Shown here: positions 16,093 through 24,738 of the stretch, one piece after another | How the letters are laid out: each line of letters opens with the position of its first letter | Numbering within the stretch: position 1 is the stretch's first letter | Assembly: GCA_038210495.1 (NCBI GenBank) | Contig: JBBQWR010000038.1 | Span: 1 to 59,408 of the forward strand | Source: JBBQWR01 sp038210495 | Lineage (GTDB): Bacteria; Planctomycetota; Planctomycetia; Pirellulales; DATAWG01 | DNA length: 59,408 nt | Direction: 5' to 3' | Translations under genes and position numbers: made by a program | The notes under the pieces: generated by a model | Databases searched by the model: none | What the model saw: only the letters and a program-made list of their open reading frames with translations | What the model was told of the DNA's origin: nothing

Positions 16093-17253
16093 CGCGGTCT
16101 TCTTGGCGTGAAGGTCGAGTAGCATGGTCTCGTAGCCTTCGACCATTCGCTGAACCGACCAGTTATCCACGACATGCCGCCGGCCCGCGGCGCCGAACGT
16201 CGCCGCCAAACGGCGATCGGAAAGCAGCCGCGCGACGCGATCGGCCATCGCCTCGGAGTCGCCCGGCTCGACGAGATAGCCGACCTCGCCGTCTAGCACC
16301 GACTCGGGCACGCTGCCGACGCGCGTGGCCACGACCGGTTTGCCGCTCGCGAGCGCTTCCAAAATCGAGACGGGATTCGCTTCGATGCGGGATGTGAGCA
16401 GCACAACGTCCAGCAGATTCAACAGCTCCGAAACATCCGGCCGCGTGCCCAGGAAATGCACCCAATCGGCAATCTGAAGCTCGGCCGCATATAGCTCGAG
16501 TCCGCCGCGCAAAGCGCCGTCGCCGACAATTAAAAAATGCGCCGCCGGATTTTGCTCATGCACGCGAGCCGCGACCTCCAAGAACAATCGATGATCTTTT
16601 TCGGGGCGCAACGCGGCAATGATTCCGGCCAGCGGCGCAGCGGCCGGCAGACCGAGGCTCTGCCGCAATTCCGGCGGTGGCGAACGCGGAGCAAAGCGAT
16701 CGACGTCGACTCCATTGGCGATCACGCACACCTTGGCGGGCGAGAGCCGCTGATTCTCGATCAGGAACTGCCCATGCGGCGGCGCCACCGCGACGAATTT
16801 GTCGTTCAGTCCGTGCAACATGCGATTGAGCCGGCCGATGCCATCCGGCCAACCGGTCGAATGGATCGCCGAAACGATCACGGGCACACCGGCCCGCGAC
16901 GCCGCGAGCCGGCCCCAGAACATCTTGTCGCCGGCGCCGACGGTGACGACCGCGTCGATCTTCCGCTCGCGGAACAATCGTTTGAGTCGCCCGAGAACGC
17001 AGACATCCCATTTATGACCGATCAGGCGATCGAACACGGGAACTTCCGCCGCGAGCATTCGCCCCAGCTTGCCGCGCTCTTTGAGACAGCAAATCTCCGG
17101 AGCGAACCGCGAGCGATCCAGTCGTCGCACGAGATCCACGAGCAACATCTCGGCGCCGCCGACTTCGAGCGTCGTATTCAAGAACATCACGCGCAGCCGT
17201 TTGGCGCGCGGAGGTGAAACAGCAAAGGAATGGTCGAGTATGGCAATAGTCAT
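16087..17253 (-). CDS. Glycosyltransferase family 4
   Basis: 388 residues from the ATG at 17253. The N-terminal acceptor domain begins LRVMFLNTTLEVGGAEMLLVDLV, the usual GT4 start. The C-terminal GT-B donor domain has PEKDHRLFLEVAARV, FLIVGDG and EANPVSILEALASGKPVVAT with the EX7E glutamates. It probably adds a sugar to a lipid-linked exopolysaccharide repeat unit in the cytoplasm. It is the last minus-strand gene of the polysaccharide locus, separated from the flippase gene by a repeat-rich gap. Its stop codon lies within an R3 repeat. No signal peptide is present. Confidence 0.9.
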   Translation of the reverse strand: MTIAILDHSFAVSPPRAKRLRVMFLNTTLEVGGAEMLLVDLVRRLDRSRFAPEICCLKERGKLGRMLAAEVPVFDRLIGHKWDVCVLGRLKRLFRERKIDAVVTVGAGDKMFWGRLAASRAGVPVIVSAIHSTGWPDGIGRLNRMLHGLNDKFVAVAPPHGQFLIENQRLSPAKVCVIANGVDVDRFAPRSPPPELRQSLGLPAAAPLAGIIAALRPEKDHRLFLEVAARVHEQNPAAHFLIVGDGALRGGLELYAAELQIADWVHFLGTRPDVSELLNLLDVVLLTSRIEANPVSILEALASGKPVVATRVGSVPESVLDGEVGYLVEPGDSEAMADRVARLLSDRRLAATFGAAGRRHVVDNWSVQRMVEGYETMLLDLHAKKTAT

Positions 17254-17430
17254 GGTGATTTGCGAATGACTGAATGACGAAATACCCAATGTCGAAGCAA
17301 TGACGAAGGCCTAGTGACGAAGGTCTTTCGGTCAACGTTCGAACTGCCATCGACGCTAAATTCAGACCTTAGTCATTTGTGCTTCGGCATTAGTCATTGA
17401 ATAGACATTCGTGATTAGGCATTCGTCATT
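17254..17430. repeat. AATGACGAA-type imperfect foldback
   Basis: The left half carries GAATGACGAA, CAATGTCGAAGCAATGACGAAGG. The right half carries the reverse-complement pattern CATTGAATAGACATTCG, GGCATTCGTCATT. Together they form an imperfect inverted repeat of about 175 bases, filling the gap between the flippase and glycosyltransferase genes. The composition is AT-richer than the flanking genes. Confidence 0.55.
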
Positions 17431-19113
17431 TCAAAGTTCCGTATGCGTATCCGTCGACGCGACCACAATCTCCGCCGCCGCGATGTCGGGCTTCCGCTTC
17501 CAAGAGTTCGAATGCCGCCGCCATGTGGTCATCAATAATTGCTTTTCCTCGCGGCTGAGGATTTGGTTGGTCAGCACGACCGCCAAACCGGCGACGACCA
17601 CCGCGACGACCGAGGCGATCGTTCCCCCGCCGATCGCAAACGGCAGCAGCGTCACGAGCCACACGCCGCGATCGATCCGCATCCCGTGGCTGTAATTGAA
17701 GCGATAGATGAGCGTCAGCGAAACGAGGTTCGCGGCCGCGCTCGCCCAGGCCACCGCGTGCAGACTGTGCGACGGCAGAAGGATCCGGCAGAGCACGACG
17801 TTCACAATGAGTCCGACCGCCAGCGAGACGCTCACTAGCGTCGGCCGCTCCGCGCACCACAGATACATTTGGGCCAGCGGAATCAAACCCATCCATACGC
17901 AGTACGTCAGCGTCCAGGGAAGAATCTCGAACCCGCCGGTGTATTTTCCGTGCAGCAAGATGTCAAACAAGATCGGCGCGGCGAGCAACGTCAGGGCCGA
18001 GCCGAACACCATCCCCAGCCCGAGCAGCTTGACGGTCAAATTCAGCTTGATCGAGACGTCCCGCTTATTGCCGGTCTCCCAGTCGTGGCTGAGATACGGC
18101 ATGATGATCCCGCCTAAGATGCCGCACACCGAGACCATGAGCATCGGCACGACTTGCGAAGTGTGATAATCGCCGACGAGCGCGTACCTCGCTAGTTCGC
18201 TGTCGACCGGCGCGTAGTGCATCAGCATGTAGCGATCCACCACGCCGGTCAGGTTATACAACAGGTTCACACTGCACAGCCAGGCGGCGAACGGGCCCAA
18301 TTTCAGCCACAACTGACTGTGCGGCAGATGATCCTGGGCGTCGGGCATCGACCGCCAGGCCTTGCGAAACCAGACAATCGCGGCGGCAAATGTGACCGCG
18401 CACGAAATGGCATAGGCCGCGACGATCGCCACGGCATCTTGCCGCCAGAGCATCAACAGCCCGATCGAAAGCGCCGCGAACAGCAGCGTGCTCCAGAACT
18501 GCACCTGAGCCGTGACCCGCACCATTCGCAGGGCGGTGAACATGTCGGTCAGAAAATTGAAGGCGATCACGGCAAACAGGCTGACGACCAACATATTGAC
18601 CATGCCGGTCCGCGTGCGATCGGAATAAATCTGCTCGGCGACCCACGATTGCAGGCCCGTCATCAGCAATATCGCGACGCATCCCAACAGCGCGCACGCC
18701 GTCGCCGTGCGTCGCAAAAATGTCTTGAGATGGCCGCGCTGGCGAAAATGCTCCAGATAACGGCCGAACGACCCGGGAATGCCAAACGCGGCCAGCGGGG
18801 CGGCGAGCATCAGAAATCGGAACGCGAGGTCCCATTGACCGAGCTCTTCTTTTTCCAGCCAACGGCAAACCAGCACCTGCCGGCCAAAACCAACGAGCCG
18901 CTGAAGCACCGACATCACGAGCAGAATCGCCAGACTGCTAGCCAGCGTGTCGGTTCGCATCGCGCGAGATACGACCGATGGCCGCGAATCTTCGATCGTG
19001 CCCGGCTCGGCGTTGCCCAATTCGGCGTTGTCGTCAAGTTCAGAATCGCCAGGCTCGATCGGCAGCCGAGCATCCAATTCTTCAGGCGGATCGGAAAGCC
19101 TCATGGGGGTCAT
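17431..19113 (-). CDS. Polysaccharide flippase (Wzx/MATE-like MOP superfamily)
   Basis: 560 residues. A charged cytoplasmic N-terminus of about 60 residues precedes a series of about 12-14 membrane segments. It contains LVGFGRQVLVCRWLEKEELGQWDLAFRFLMLAAPLAAFGIPG, split here only by description, which is the typical first pair of helices of polysaccharide exporters. Such proteins flip lipid-linked repeat units across the inner membrane. The start overlaps the deacetylase stop by four bases (ATGA). The long acidic N-terminal extension rich in Glu, Asp and Pro is unusual for the family. Confidence 0.85.
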   Translation of the reverse strand: MTPMRLSDPPEELDARLPIEPGDSELDDNAELGNAEPGTIEDSRPSVVSRAMRTDTLASSLAILLVMSVLQRLVGFGRQVLVCRWLEKEELGQWDLAFRFLMLAAPLAAFGIPGSFGRYLEHFRQRGHLKTFLRRTATACALLGCVAILLMTGLQSWVAEQIYSDRTRTGMVNMLVVSLFAVIAFNFLTDMFTALRMVRVTAQVQFWSTLLFAALSIGLLMLWRQDAVAIVAAYAISCAVTFAAAIVWFRKAWRSMPDAQDHLPHSQLWLKLGPFAAWLCSVNLLYNLTGVVDRYMLMHYAPVDSELARYALVGDYHTSQVVPMLMVSVCGILGGIIMPYLSHDWETGNKRDVSIKLNLTVKLLGLGMVFGSALTLLAAPILFDILLHGKYTGGFEILPWTLTYCVWMGLIPLAQMYLWCAERPTLVSVSLAVGLIVNVVLCRILLPSHSLHAVAWASAAANLVSLTLIYRFNYSHGMRIDRGVWLVTLLPFAIGGGTIASVVAVVVAGLAVVLTNQILSREEKQLLMTTWRRHSNSWKRKPDIAAAEIVVASTDTHTEL

Positions 19114-19973
19114 TGGGCGGTCACTCCCGCCGGCTCCCCGGTCGTTGCCAAATAGTCGAACCGCTCGACTCGCCGCGTCTTTCGCGGATCGACCGTCATC
19201 CAGTTCTTCAGCCGCAACATGTCGTCGGCGTGAATTCGCTGGATGTGAAATGAGTCGTCGCTGGGAAAATTATAGCCGCCGTAGGCCGAGCAAACCGCGT
19301 CGTAACCGAACTCCTGGGCGAGCCGAAACACCTCGGCGTTCAGGTTCGGCGGCAGGCCAAACGGAAAGGCAAAATATCGCACGCTGTGGCCAATCGCCTG
19401 CTGCAACTCTTCGCCGCCAACCACGACCTCATCATACAGTTTTTTGGGGCTCTTCAATCGGCCCAGATCGCAGTGCGTGCGGGTATGGGCGCCAATCTCG
19501 ATGCCCGCGGCGGCCATGTCGCGCAGCTCGTCGAGCGAGTTGGGCCGACCTTCATACGCATTGCTGACATCGTGCGGAAAAGGGATCGATTCGAGCACGC
19601 AGCGCGACGAGACGAAATAGGTGCAGGGAATATTCTCGGCGATCAAGAGCGGGATCGCCCGATGGCAATTGGCGGCGTAGCCATCGTCGAACGTGATCGA
19701 GACGGCGGGCCGATCGTTGCGGCCGCTGGCGATCCGCCGCTGGGCCTCGGCGAGCGAGACCATCGCGTAACGCCCCTTGAGCCAGCGCATCTGCTGAGCG
19801 AACAGCGAGTTGGAGCACGTCCACGGACTGGCGGCGTCGTCGGCGATACGGTGATAGAACAGCACCATCACCGGCGCACGGCCGGCGGAGCACGCGCGAG
19901 CGTTCGCCCATAAGCGATACGGCAACGTGCCGTGGTAGTACAGACTGAATAGCGATTGCTTAAACGAATTCAT
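19110..19973 (-). CDS. Polysaccharide deacetylase (NodB/CE4-like)
   Basis: 287 residues from the ATG at 19973. Motif 1 is SITFDDGYAAN with Asp 96 and metal-binding Asp 97. Motif 2 is IGAHTRTHCDLG with His 163 and His 167. The enzyme removes N-acetyl groups from a polysaccharide, or acts on a lipid-linked precursor; the lack of a clear signal peptide leaves its location open. The ATG overlaps the stop of a tiny upstream ORF that has the only good Shine-Dalgarno, and its own stop overlaps the flippase start. A TTG at 19997 in frame is an alternative start. Confidence 0.88.
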   Translation of the reverse strand: MNSFKQSLFSLYYHGTLPYRLWANARACSAGRAPVMVLFYHRIADDAASPWTCSNSLFAQQMRWLKGRYAMVSLAEAQRRIASGRNDRPAVSITFDDGYAANCHRAIPLLIAENIPCTYFVSSRCVLESIPFPHDVSNAYEGRPNSLDELRDMAAAGIEIGAHTRTHCDLGRLKSPKKLYDEVVVGGEELQQAIGHSVRYFAFPFGLPPNLNAEVFRLAQEFGYDAVCSAYGGYNFPSDDSFHIQRIHADDMLRLKNWMTVDPRKTRRVERFDYLATTGEPAGVTAQ

Positions 19974-19990
19974 GCGAAAATGTTTTCCAT
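19970..19990 (-). CDS. Possible six-codon leader ORF coupled to the deacetylase
   Basis: On the minus strand AAGGAGG is followed 8 bases later by ATG and a six-residue frame, MENIFA. Its TGA overlaps the deacetylase ATG as ATGA. The deacetylase ATG has no Shine-Dalgarno at normal distance of its own, so initiation there could depend on termination of this mini-ORF. The arrangement is clear in the sequence; its use is inferred. Confidence 0.35.
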   Translation of the reverse strand: MENIFA

Positions 19991-20004
19991 CGAACAATCC
20001 TCCT

Positions 20005-20068
20005 TAGCCGCGTTGCTCGCGACGCGCTTTTTCCCGCGCGCCAGAGCGCGTCGCAAGCGACGCGGCTA
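20005..20068. repeat. Foldback repeat upstream of the deacetylase
   Basis: Arms of 24 bases at 20005-20028 and 20045-20068 pair with two mismatches around a 16-base loop. The arms read TAGCCGCGT...GACGCGCT. No T-run follows on either side, so it is more like a REP/BIME element than a terminator. Confidence 0.75.
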
Positions 20069-20135
20069 GTGGGGAGAATCTGATTTAGAACGTCTTTGGA
20101 TCACCAACTATACGGCATACAATTCCACGTCCCGG

Positions 20136-21464
20136 TTATTCCGCGTCGACCGGTTTTACCGGCGCCTCGGCCGGCGCCGGTTGCAATCGACGCTTGACCC
20201 ACCGCCGGGCGACGTCTTGCGCGAGCCAGATCGCATGCCGCAATTTTGCCGCCGGTCGCTGGGCGACGATCCGGGTCCGCACGGTCGGTCGAGCCTCGGC
20301 GCCCCAGGACATCTTGTACGGCTCGTCGCCGCGCAGAAAATCGAACTTGCGGCAGCCACCATCGATCGCGTGCCGGAGCGAGCCAATCATGCCCAACCAA
20401 CCCGGGCCGACGTCGATTGCGTCCGGCTCCAAACCGGTCTGGTAGTAATAAACGGTTCGTCCGCCGACCAGCGCATACTCAACCGCGATCGGCTTGCCGG
20501 CGAGCTGCGTCCAAATCAGACGCAGGTTGCCCGAGTCGAACAACCGCCGACTCACCTCGCGATGAAAGCCTAGAAACGCAGCCGAGGCGAAGCAGCCGGG
20601 CTGCCCCAGGCTTTGTCGTCGCCGCTGATGGAGATCGACCATCATCGCGAACCGGCGCTCGAACTCGGCGGGATCGGTTAGCTCGTGCGTTTCGACCTTC
20701 CCAGCGGCGAAGAATTTCCGCAACGATTGGCGAATCTTCGCCCGCCGCGAACTGGTCAATCCCGCCAAAAATTCATCCCAAGTCGACGGCAGGGAAACGC
20801 TCCAGCAGTTCATGCCCGGCCGATGGTGGACGGTGCTTCCCAGGGCGGCGCACTGAGTGTTCAACGCATTGAGTGCAACATCATCCGCAGGCACATGCTC
20901 CATTTCGATCAGGTCCCAAGTCCCCGCGCCGGCGCCGGCGAGCCACTGAGCGACCGCCGCCGCCACCGAGATTTCATGTCCGGGCTGAGCGAGCAGTGTC
21001 AAATACTCGGAGCAGACTTCGCCGCTGCCAAGAAATCGAATCACCCGGCCTTGGCTCGTGGTCGAAGTGATGTGCCACGGCGCGAGTCCCACGATCTGTC
21101 CGGCGGCGTCTTCGACGACGAGCACAAAAAGTCGCGTGTTGGCGGTGGCATAATGTCGCCACCAGGTTTCTAGCCATTCGTACCTACGGAAAGGAATTGT
21201 CCCCGCCCAGCGATTCCAGTCCGTGGCGAGCGTCGGTAGTTCGTCGGCCCGATCAACCGACCGCACGCGAAGCGGTGCCACTCCCTCTCCCGCCGAGAGA
21301 GGGCCGGGGTGAGGATCGCGAGAGTCAGCTCGTTTCGCCACGCTCTCCGGCTTCGTTTGACGGTCCCTGCCTGCGCCCTGCCCTCTCCCAAGGGGAGAGG
21401 GTTCTGCCGCCGGCGCCGGCACGAAACCAACCGTCGGCCAATCGTTGTTCATTAGCGTTTCCAT
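20136..21464 (-). CDS. FemAB/CelD-like GNAT acyltransferase, copy 1
   Basis: 442 residues from the ATG at 21464. The core matches the neighbouring gene at 21470-22615: PFRRYEWLETWWRHY, LGSGEVCSEY, DLHQRRRQSLGQPGCFAS, and FDFLRGDEPYKMSWG. These are landmarks of the BioF2/CelD-like acetyltransferase domain common in exopolysaccharide loci. It may transfer an acyl or aminoacyl group to polysaccharide or lipid. Residues about 18-55 are encoded by a dispersed palindromic repeat and have no counterpart in the paralogue. A GTG just after the repeat (before APLRVRSVDRADEL) is therefore an alternative start. Five bases separate it from copy 2. Confidence 0.75.
   Translation of the reverse strand: METLMNNDWPTVGFVPAPAAEPSPLGRGQGAGRDRQTKPESVAKRADSRDPHPGPLSAGEGVAPLRVRSVDRADELPTLATDWNRWAGTIPFRRYEWLETWWRHYATANTRLFVLVVEDAAGQIVGLAPWHITSTTSQGRVIRFLGSGEVCSEYLTLLAQPGHEISVAAAVAQWLAGAGAGTWDLIEMEHVPADDVALNALNTQCAALGSTVHHRPGMNCWSVSLPSTWDEFLAGLTSSRRAKIRQSLRKFFAAGKVETHELTDPAEFERRFAMMVDLHQRRRQSLGQPGCFASAAFLGFHREVSRRLFDSGNLRLIWTQLAGKPIAVEYALVGGRTVYYYQTGLEPDAIDVGPGWLGMIGSLRHAIDGGCRKFDFLRGDEPYKMSWGAEARPTVRTRIVAQRPAAKLRHAIWLAQDVARRWVKRRLQPAPAEAPVKPVDAE
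21280..21415. repeat. PHPGPL-type palindromic repeat inside or beside a CDS
   Basis: Two palindromes, CCCTCTCCCGCCGAGAGAGGG (described as a 7-base stem) and CCTCTCCCAAGGGGAGAGG, flank a GC-rich spacer. In frame they read DPHPGPLSAGEG and PSPLGRGQGAG, the translation typical of a widespread bacterial intergenic repeat. Here the repeat is open in the FemAB copy 1 frame. Confidence 0.7.
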
Positions 21465-21469
21465 CGAAT

Positions 21470-22615
21470 TCACTCGCCTCCAAAATTGCCGGCCATCTGC
21501 CAGCCCAATTTGAGCCACCCCAGCAGGCTTTCGCCCGCAGACCATACTCCGTACCGAATTTGCGCCGACATGCGGCTGGGCAGCACGATCGCATCGACGG
21601 TTCCTCGGCAGACCGCTCGCCAATGGGCCTTGTACGGTTCGTCGCCGCGCAAGAAATCAAACCATTGGTCGCCCCGCTCGATCGCTCGGCGAATTGTCGC
21701 CATGTTGGATAGTCGACCCGGTTGGTGCTGAAGCGCCTCGGGCGCGATGCCGCACTGATAGGCGTAGACGATGCCCGCGCCGGCCAAGTGATATTCGGCG
21801 GCGACCGGCGCCCCATCGAGTTCGAGCCAGCTCATCCGCAAACTGTCGCGGGCCAACAGCCGGGGCGCGACTTCGCGGTGAAAATCCAAAAATCGGGCAG
21901 AAGCAAAACAGCCCGGACGGCCCCGGCGCCGCCATCGCCGCTCGTGCAGGTCGACCAAGATATCGAGCGCCCTGGCAAGCTCCGCCGGACGATGCACCCA
22001 ATGCATCATCGCTCGTCCGCTCCGGAAATAAGTTCGATCCAATTGTCGCAGTTGCTTGCGGTGCGATTTGGAAATCATCGCCAAATACTGTTCCCAACTC
22101 GCCGGCAACCGCAGCCGCCAGCACGGCAAGCCTGGCGAACGATGGACGATGTTTCCTTGCTCAGCCAAATGGTCCAAAAGGCGCGCAAGAGCCAGGTCGT
22201 CAGTCTCCATGCCATTGAGCTGCAAGATGTCCCAGCGATCGGGTCCATCGGGCAGGGCCGCTTGTTGCGTCATCCATTGGGCCAGCGCGCGAGCCGCTCG
22301 ATCCTCATCCCCCACCCGGCAGAGCAGACTTGGATACTCCGAACAAACTTCGCCGTCGCCCAGAAACTTGACCGCGCGTCCCAGGGACGCGGTGCGCTCG
22401 ATTCGCCACGGCGCAAGCGCGACGAGCGAGTGCGTTCCTTCAATGACCGCCAGCGTATAAAGTTCCGTCGCTCGGCCGCGGCTGGATTGCCCGTAATGCC
22501 GCCACCAGTTAGAGAGCCATTCGTAGCGGCGAAAGGGCACGCCTCGGGCGAGCAAGCCCCATTGCGGATTCCAGCTCTCCAATTCGGCGAGCGTCGACAA
22601 GCGAACGACTTGCAT
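21470..22615 (-). CDS. FemAB/CelD-like GNAT acyltransferase, copy 2
   Basis: 381 residues. It begins directly with the domain start MQVVRLSTLAELESW, then PFRRYEWLSNWWRHYG, LGDGEVCSEYPSLL, DLHERRWRRRGRPGCFAS and FDFLRGDEPYKAHWRA. Similarity to copy 1 runs the full length, so the pair arose by tandem duplication. Both lie upstream of the deacetylase gene on the same strand. In PEP-CTERM/exosortase-type polysaccharide loci, FemAB-like and deacetylase genes are common partners, though no exosortase is seen here. No signal peptide or membrane segment is visible. Confidence 0.78.
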   Translation of the reverse strand: MQVVRLSTLAELESWNPQWGLLARGVPFRRYEWLSNWWRHYGQSSRGRATELYTLAVIEGTHSLVALAPWRIERTASLGRAVKFLGDGEVCSEYPSLLCRVGDEDRAARALAQWMTQQAALPDGPDRWDILQLNGMETDDLALARLLDHLAEQGNIVHRSPGLPCWRLRLPASWEQYLAMISKSHRKQLRQLDRTYFRSGRAMMHWVHRPAELARALDILVDLHERRWRRRGRPGCFASARFLDFHREVAPRLLARDSLRMSWLELDGAPVAAEYHLAGAGIVYAYQCGIAPEALQHQPGRLSNMATIRRAIERGDQWFDFLRGDEPYKAHWRAVCRGTVDAIVLPSRMSAQIRYGVWSAGESLLGWLKLGWQMAGNFGGE

Positions 22616-22952
22616 AAACCGCTCGCGTTTGAGGCTGAAACCGAGAAATCGGAAACGGGTATGGGGAGATAGCGCCGAAATAATGCGATGTAATGCAAGT
22701 TTTCGTCACGTTCGGCCCTTGTGCAAATCCGTTTGGCGCGATTCGTCCGATGTTGCGATTTGGCGACACGGCGTGGCGAAAATGGCACGCTCGATTTTGT
22801 CCCAAGGGGTGGACAAACCGGCCGCACGGCGCAGAGCTTGACTTAGAGTTGTGGGTGTCGCTGCGCCAAGAACGGGCGGTGGCGCATTGCCCGGCGGCCC
22901 CGCGTGGGGCACATGTTCAATTCTCAACTGCGATTTTTGGAAAGCATCAGAC
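22616..22952. other. Divergent promoter region of the polysaccharide locus
   Basis: 337 bp between the minus-strand FemAB pair and the plus-strand Wzz/GumC-like gene. It must carry start signals for both directions. I see no confident promoter boxes, repeats or RNA gene. Frames open through it lack coding features. Confidence 0.45.
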
Positions 22953-24572
22953 ATGTCGCAATCTCGAACCCCCACCCCCTCGTTTGTCGATGCCCTGCGT
23001 TTGCTTCGAGCGTACCCCGTCCGCTGGATCGTTCCGATGCTGGTGACGATCGCGGCCGCTTACGCCTACACGACGCTGCGGGCCACGGTTTGGGAGGCCT
23101 CGCAGGCGTTGACCGTCCGCGACGAAGCCAGCGTGAGCCCCACCGATCGCCCGGGCAAATTTCATCTCGTCGAAGATATGAAGACCGTGCAGGAGACGAT
23201 CTTGGAACTTGCGAAGAGTCGCACGGTGCTCGCGGCCGCGCTGTCGGAAGTCGGACCGCCCGCCGATCGTCGTTCGCAGACGGCTTGGCCCACCGATGAC
23301 GAAGTCGCCGGATTTCAGTCGGCGGTCAAGCTCAGTCCTCCCAAGGGCGCCGAGTTCGGCAAGACCGAGGTGTTTTACCTTCAAACACAGAGCAACGATC
23401 GTCGCCGGGCGGTTCAACTCGCCTCGGCGATGAGCGATCAATTGAAAAAGCGATTCGAAGACCTGCGCGACGCGCGGGCGCAAAGTCTGGTCGACGAACT
23501 GAATAAAACCGTCACCTTGGCGGCTTCGGACCTTAAACAAACGACCGATAAACTGGCGAAGATCGAGAGCGAAGTCGGCTCCGACCTGGGCGAGCTGCGA
23601 ATCTTGGCCGACACGGCTGGCGGCGATAGCCCGTTGCGCCGCAGCATGACCGACATGCAGTCCGAGCTTCGCGGAGCCCGGCTGGCCAATCAAGCCAATC
23701 GAGAGCTGTTGCAGCTTTTGGAAAATACCAAGAACGATCCGCATGCCTTGCTCTTCGCGCCGACCCGGCTCTTGGAATCGCAGCCGGCGCTGAAACGTCT
23801 GAAAGATGGCTTCGTCGACGCGCAATTGCGAACGTCGCAGCTTTTGGGCAGTCTCGATCCGGCCCATCCGAATGTGCTCGCCGCCAAGGAAGCCGAATCC
23901 GAGATCGCTCGGCATTTGCACGACGAGGCCGAATCGGCGATCGGAGGACTGAAAATCGAATTAAAGCTGACCGCCGACCGCTGCGCCGCGCTGGAGAGCC
24001 AATTGGCCTCGGTCACGGAGCGATTGAAACGATTGGCCGATATTCGAGCCGCGTATTCCAATTTGATCGCCGAATCCCACCGCCGCACGGAAACGGTCAG
24101 GGCCGCGGAATCGCAACTTGCCGAAGCTCGCGCGACCGAAGCCGGCGCCCATACGGCCAACTTGATCAGCCGGATCGACGCGCCGGAAGCCGGCTCGACG
24201 CCGATCGGACCAACTCGCGGCACGCTGCTATTGGCCGGCGCGATGGGGGGCTTTCTCCTTGGGCTTGGACTGCTGCTGTTGTCGGCGCCCGCGCGGGCGG
24301 AGTCGGGAGACTCTAGGGCAGAGTCGGGAGACGGGAGTCGGGAGTCGGGAGTACGGCACGCGCACGCGGTCGGTGCCGACGGAACGCGAGCGATTGTTTT
24401 GCCGGCGATTGAGTCGGAGGGCAAATCGATGGCGAAAAGCTCGACGGCCGGTTATCCGGGTCGAAATATCGATACGCCGCGCGATACGTTTGCTAGTCCG
24501 CAACGGCTGACGAGTGACGAGAAGCTGACGCTCCGCAAGGCGCTTTCCAAGATTCACACCGAAACACTCTAA
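22953..24572 (+). CDS. Wzz/GumC-like polysaccharide co-polymerase
   Basis: 539 residues from the ATG at 22953. An N-terminal membrane segment (about residues 22-42: WIVPMLVTIAAAYAYTTL) is followed by a long, largely helical periplasmic domain with coiled-coil character. A second membrane segment lies at about 423-446. This two-helix layout is that of chain-length determinants. No Walker A follows, so there is no tyrosine-kinase domain. Residues about 449-468 are encoded by a GGGAGTC-type tandem repeat (SRESG-like units) in frame. The tail contains no recognised domain. Confidence 0.75.
   Translation: MSQSRTPTPSFVDALRLLRAYPVRWIVPMLVTIAAAYAYTTLRATVWEASQALTVRDEASVSPTDRPGKFHLVEDMKTVQETILELAKSRTVLAAALSEVGPPADRRSQTAWPTDDEVAGFQSAVKLSPPKGAEFGKTEVFYLQTQSNDRRRAVQLASAMSDQLKKRFEDLRDARAQSLVDELNKTVTLAASDLKQTTDKLAKIESEVGSDLGELRILADTAGGDSPLRRSMTDMQSELRGARLANQANRELLQLLENTKNDPHALLFAPTRLLESQPALKRLKDGFVDAQLRTSQLLGSLDPAHPNVLAAKEAESEIARHLHDEAESAIGGLKIELKLTADRCAALESQLASVTERLKRLADIRAAYSNLIAESHRRTETVRAAESQLAEARATEAGAHTANLISRIDAPEAGSTPIGPTRGTLLLAGAMGGFLLGLGLLLLSAPARAESGDSRAESGDGSRESGVRHAHAVGADGTRAIVLPAIESEGKSMAKSSTAGYPGRNIDTPRDTFASPQRLTSDEKLTLRKALSKIHTETL
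24297..24353. repeat. GGGAGTC tandem repeat inside the Wzz/GumC-like gene
   Basis: Several units of GAGTCGGGA, some exact and some with short inserts, translate as AESGDSRAESGDGSRESG. The same unit occurs as an intergenic array at 6255-6278. It begins immediately after the C-terminal membrane helix, in the part of the protein predicted to be cytoplasmic. Confidence 0.7.
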
Positions 24573-24627
24573 GAAACTCTAACTTAACGGTTCTGGGCGG
24601 CCGAGGCGCGCGCCGAAGGGAAGCCCC

Positions 24628-24698
24628 GGTGGCTTGCTCTCGAAGCCAAAACTACGCTCCGGGGGCTTCGGCGAGGACGCCGCCAGCCCCAGGCGCCC
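24628..24698. repeat. Dispersed intergenic repeat R1, copy 2
   Basis: 71 bases about 86% identical to 2411-2480, with one single-base insertion. It lies between the Wzz/GumC-like gene and the O-antigen ligase gene. Its GGGGGCT and AGCCCC segments can pair. Confidence 0.75.
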
Positions 24699-24738
24699 CT
24701 AATTTTGTTAAGACCTCTAAATTACTGTAGCGTGCGAT

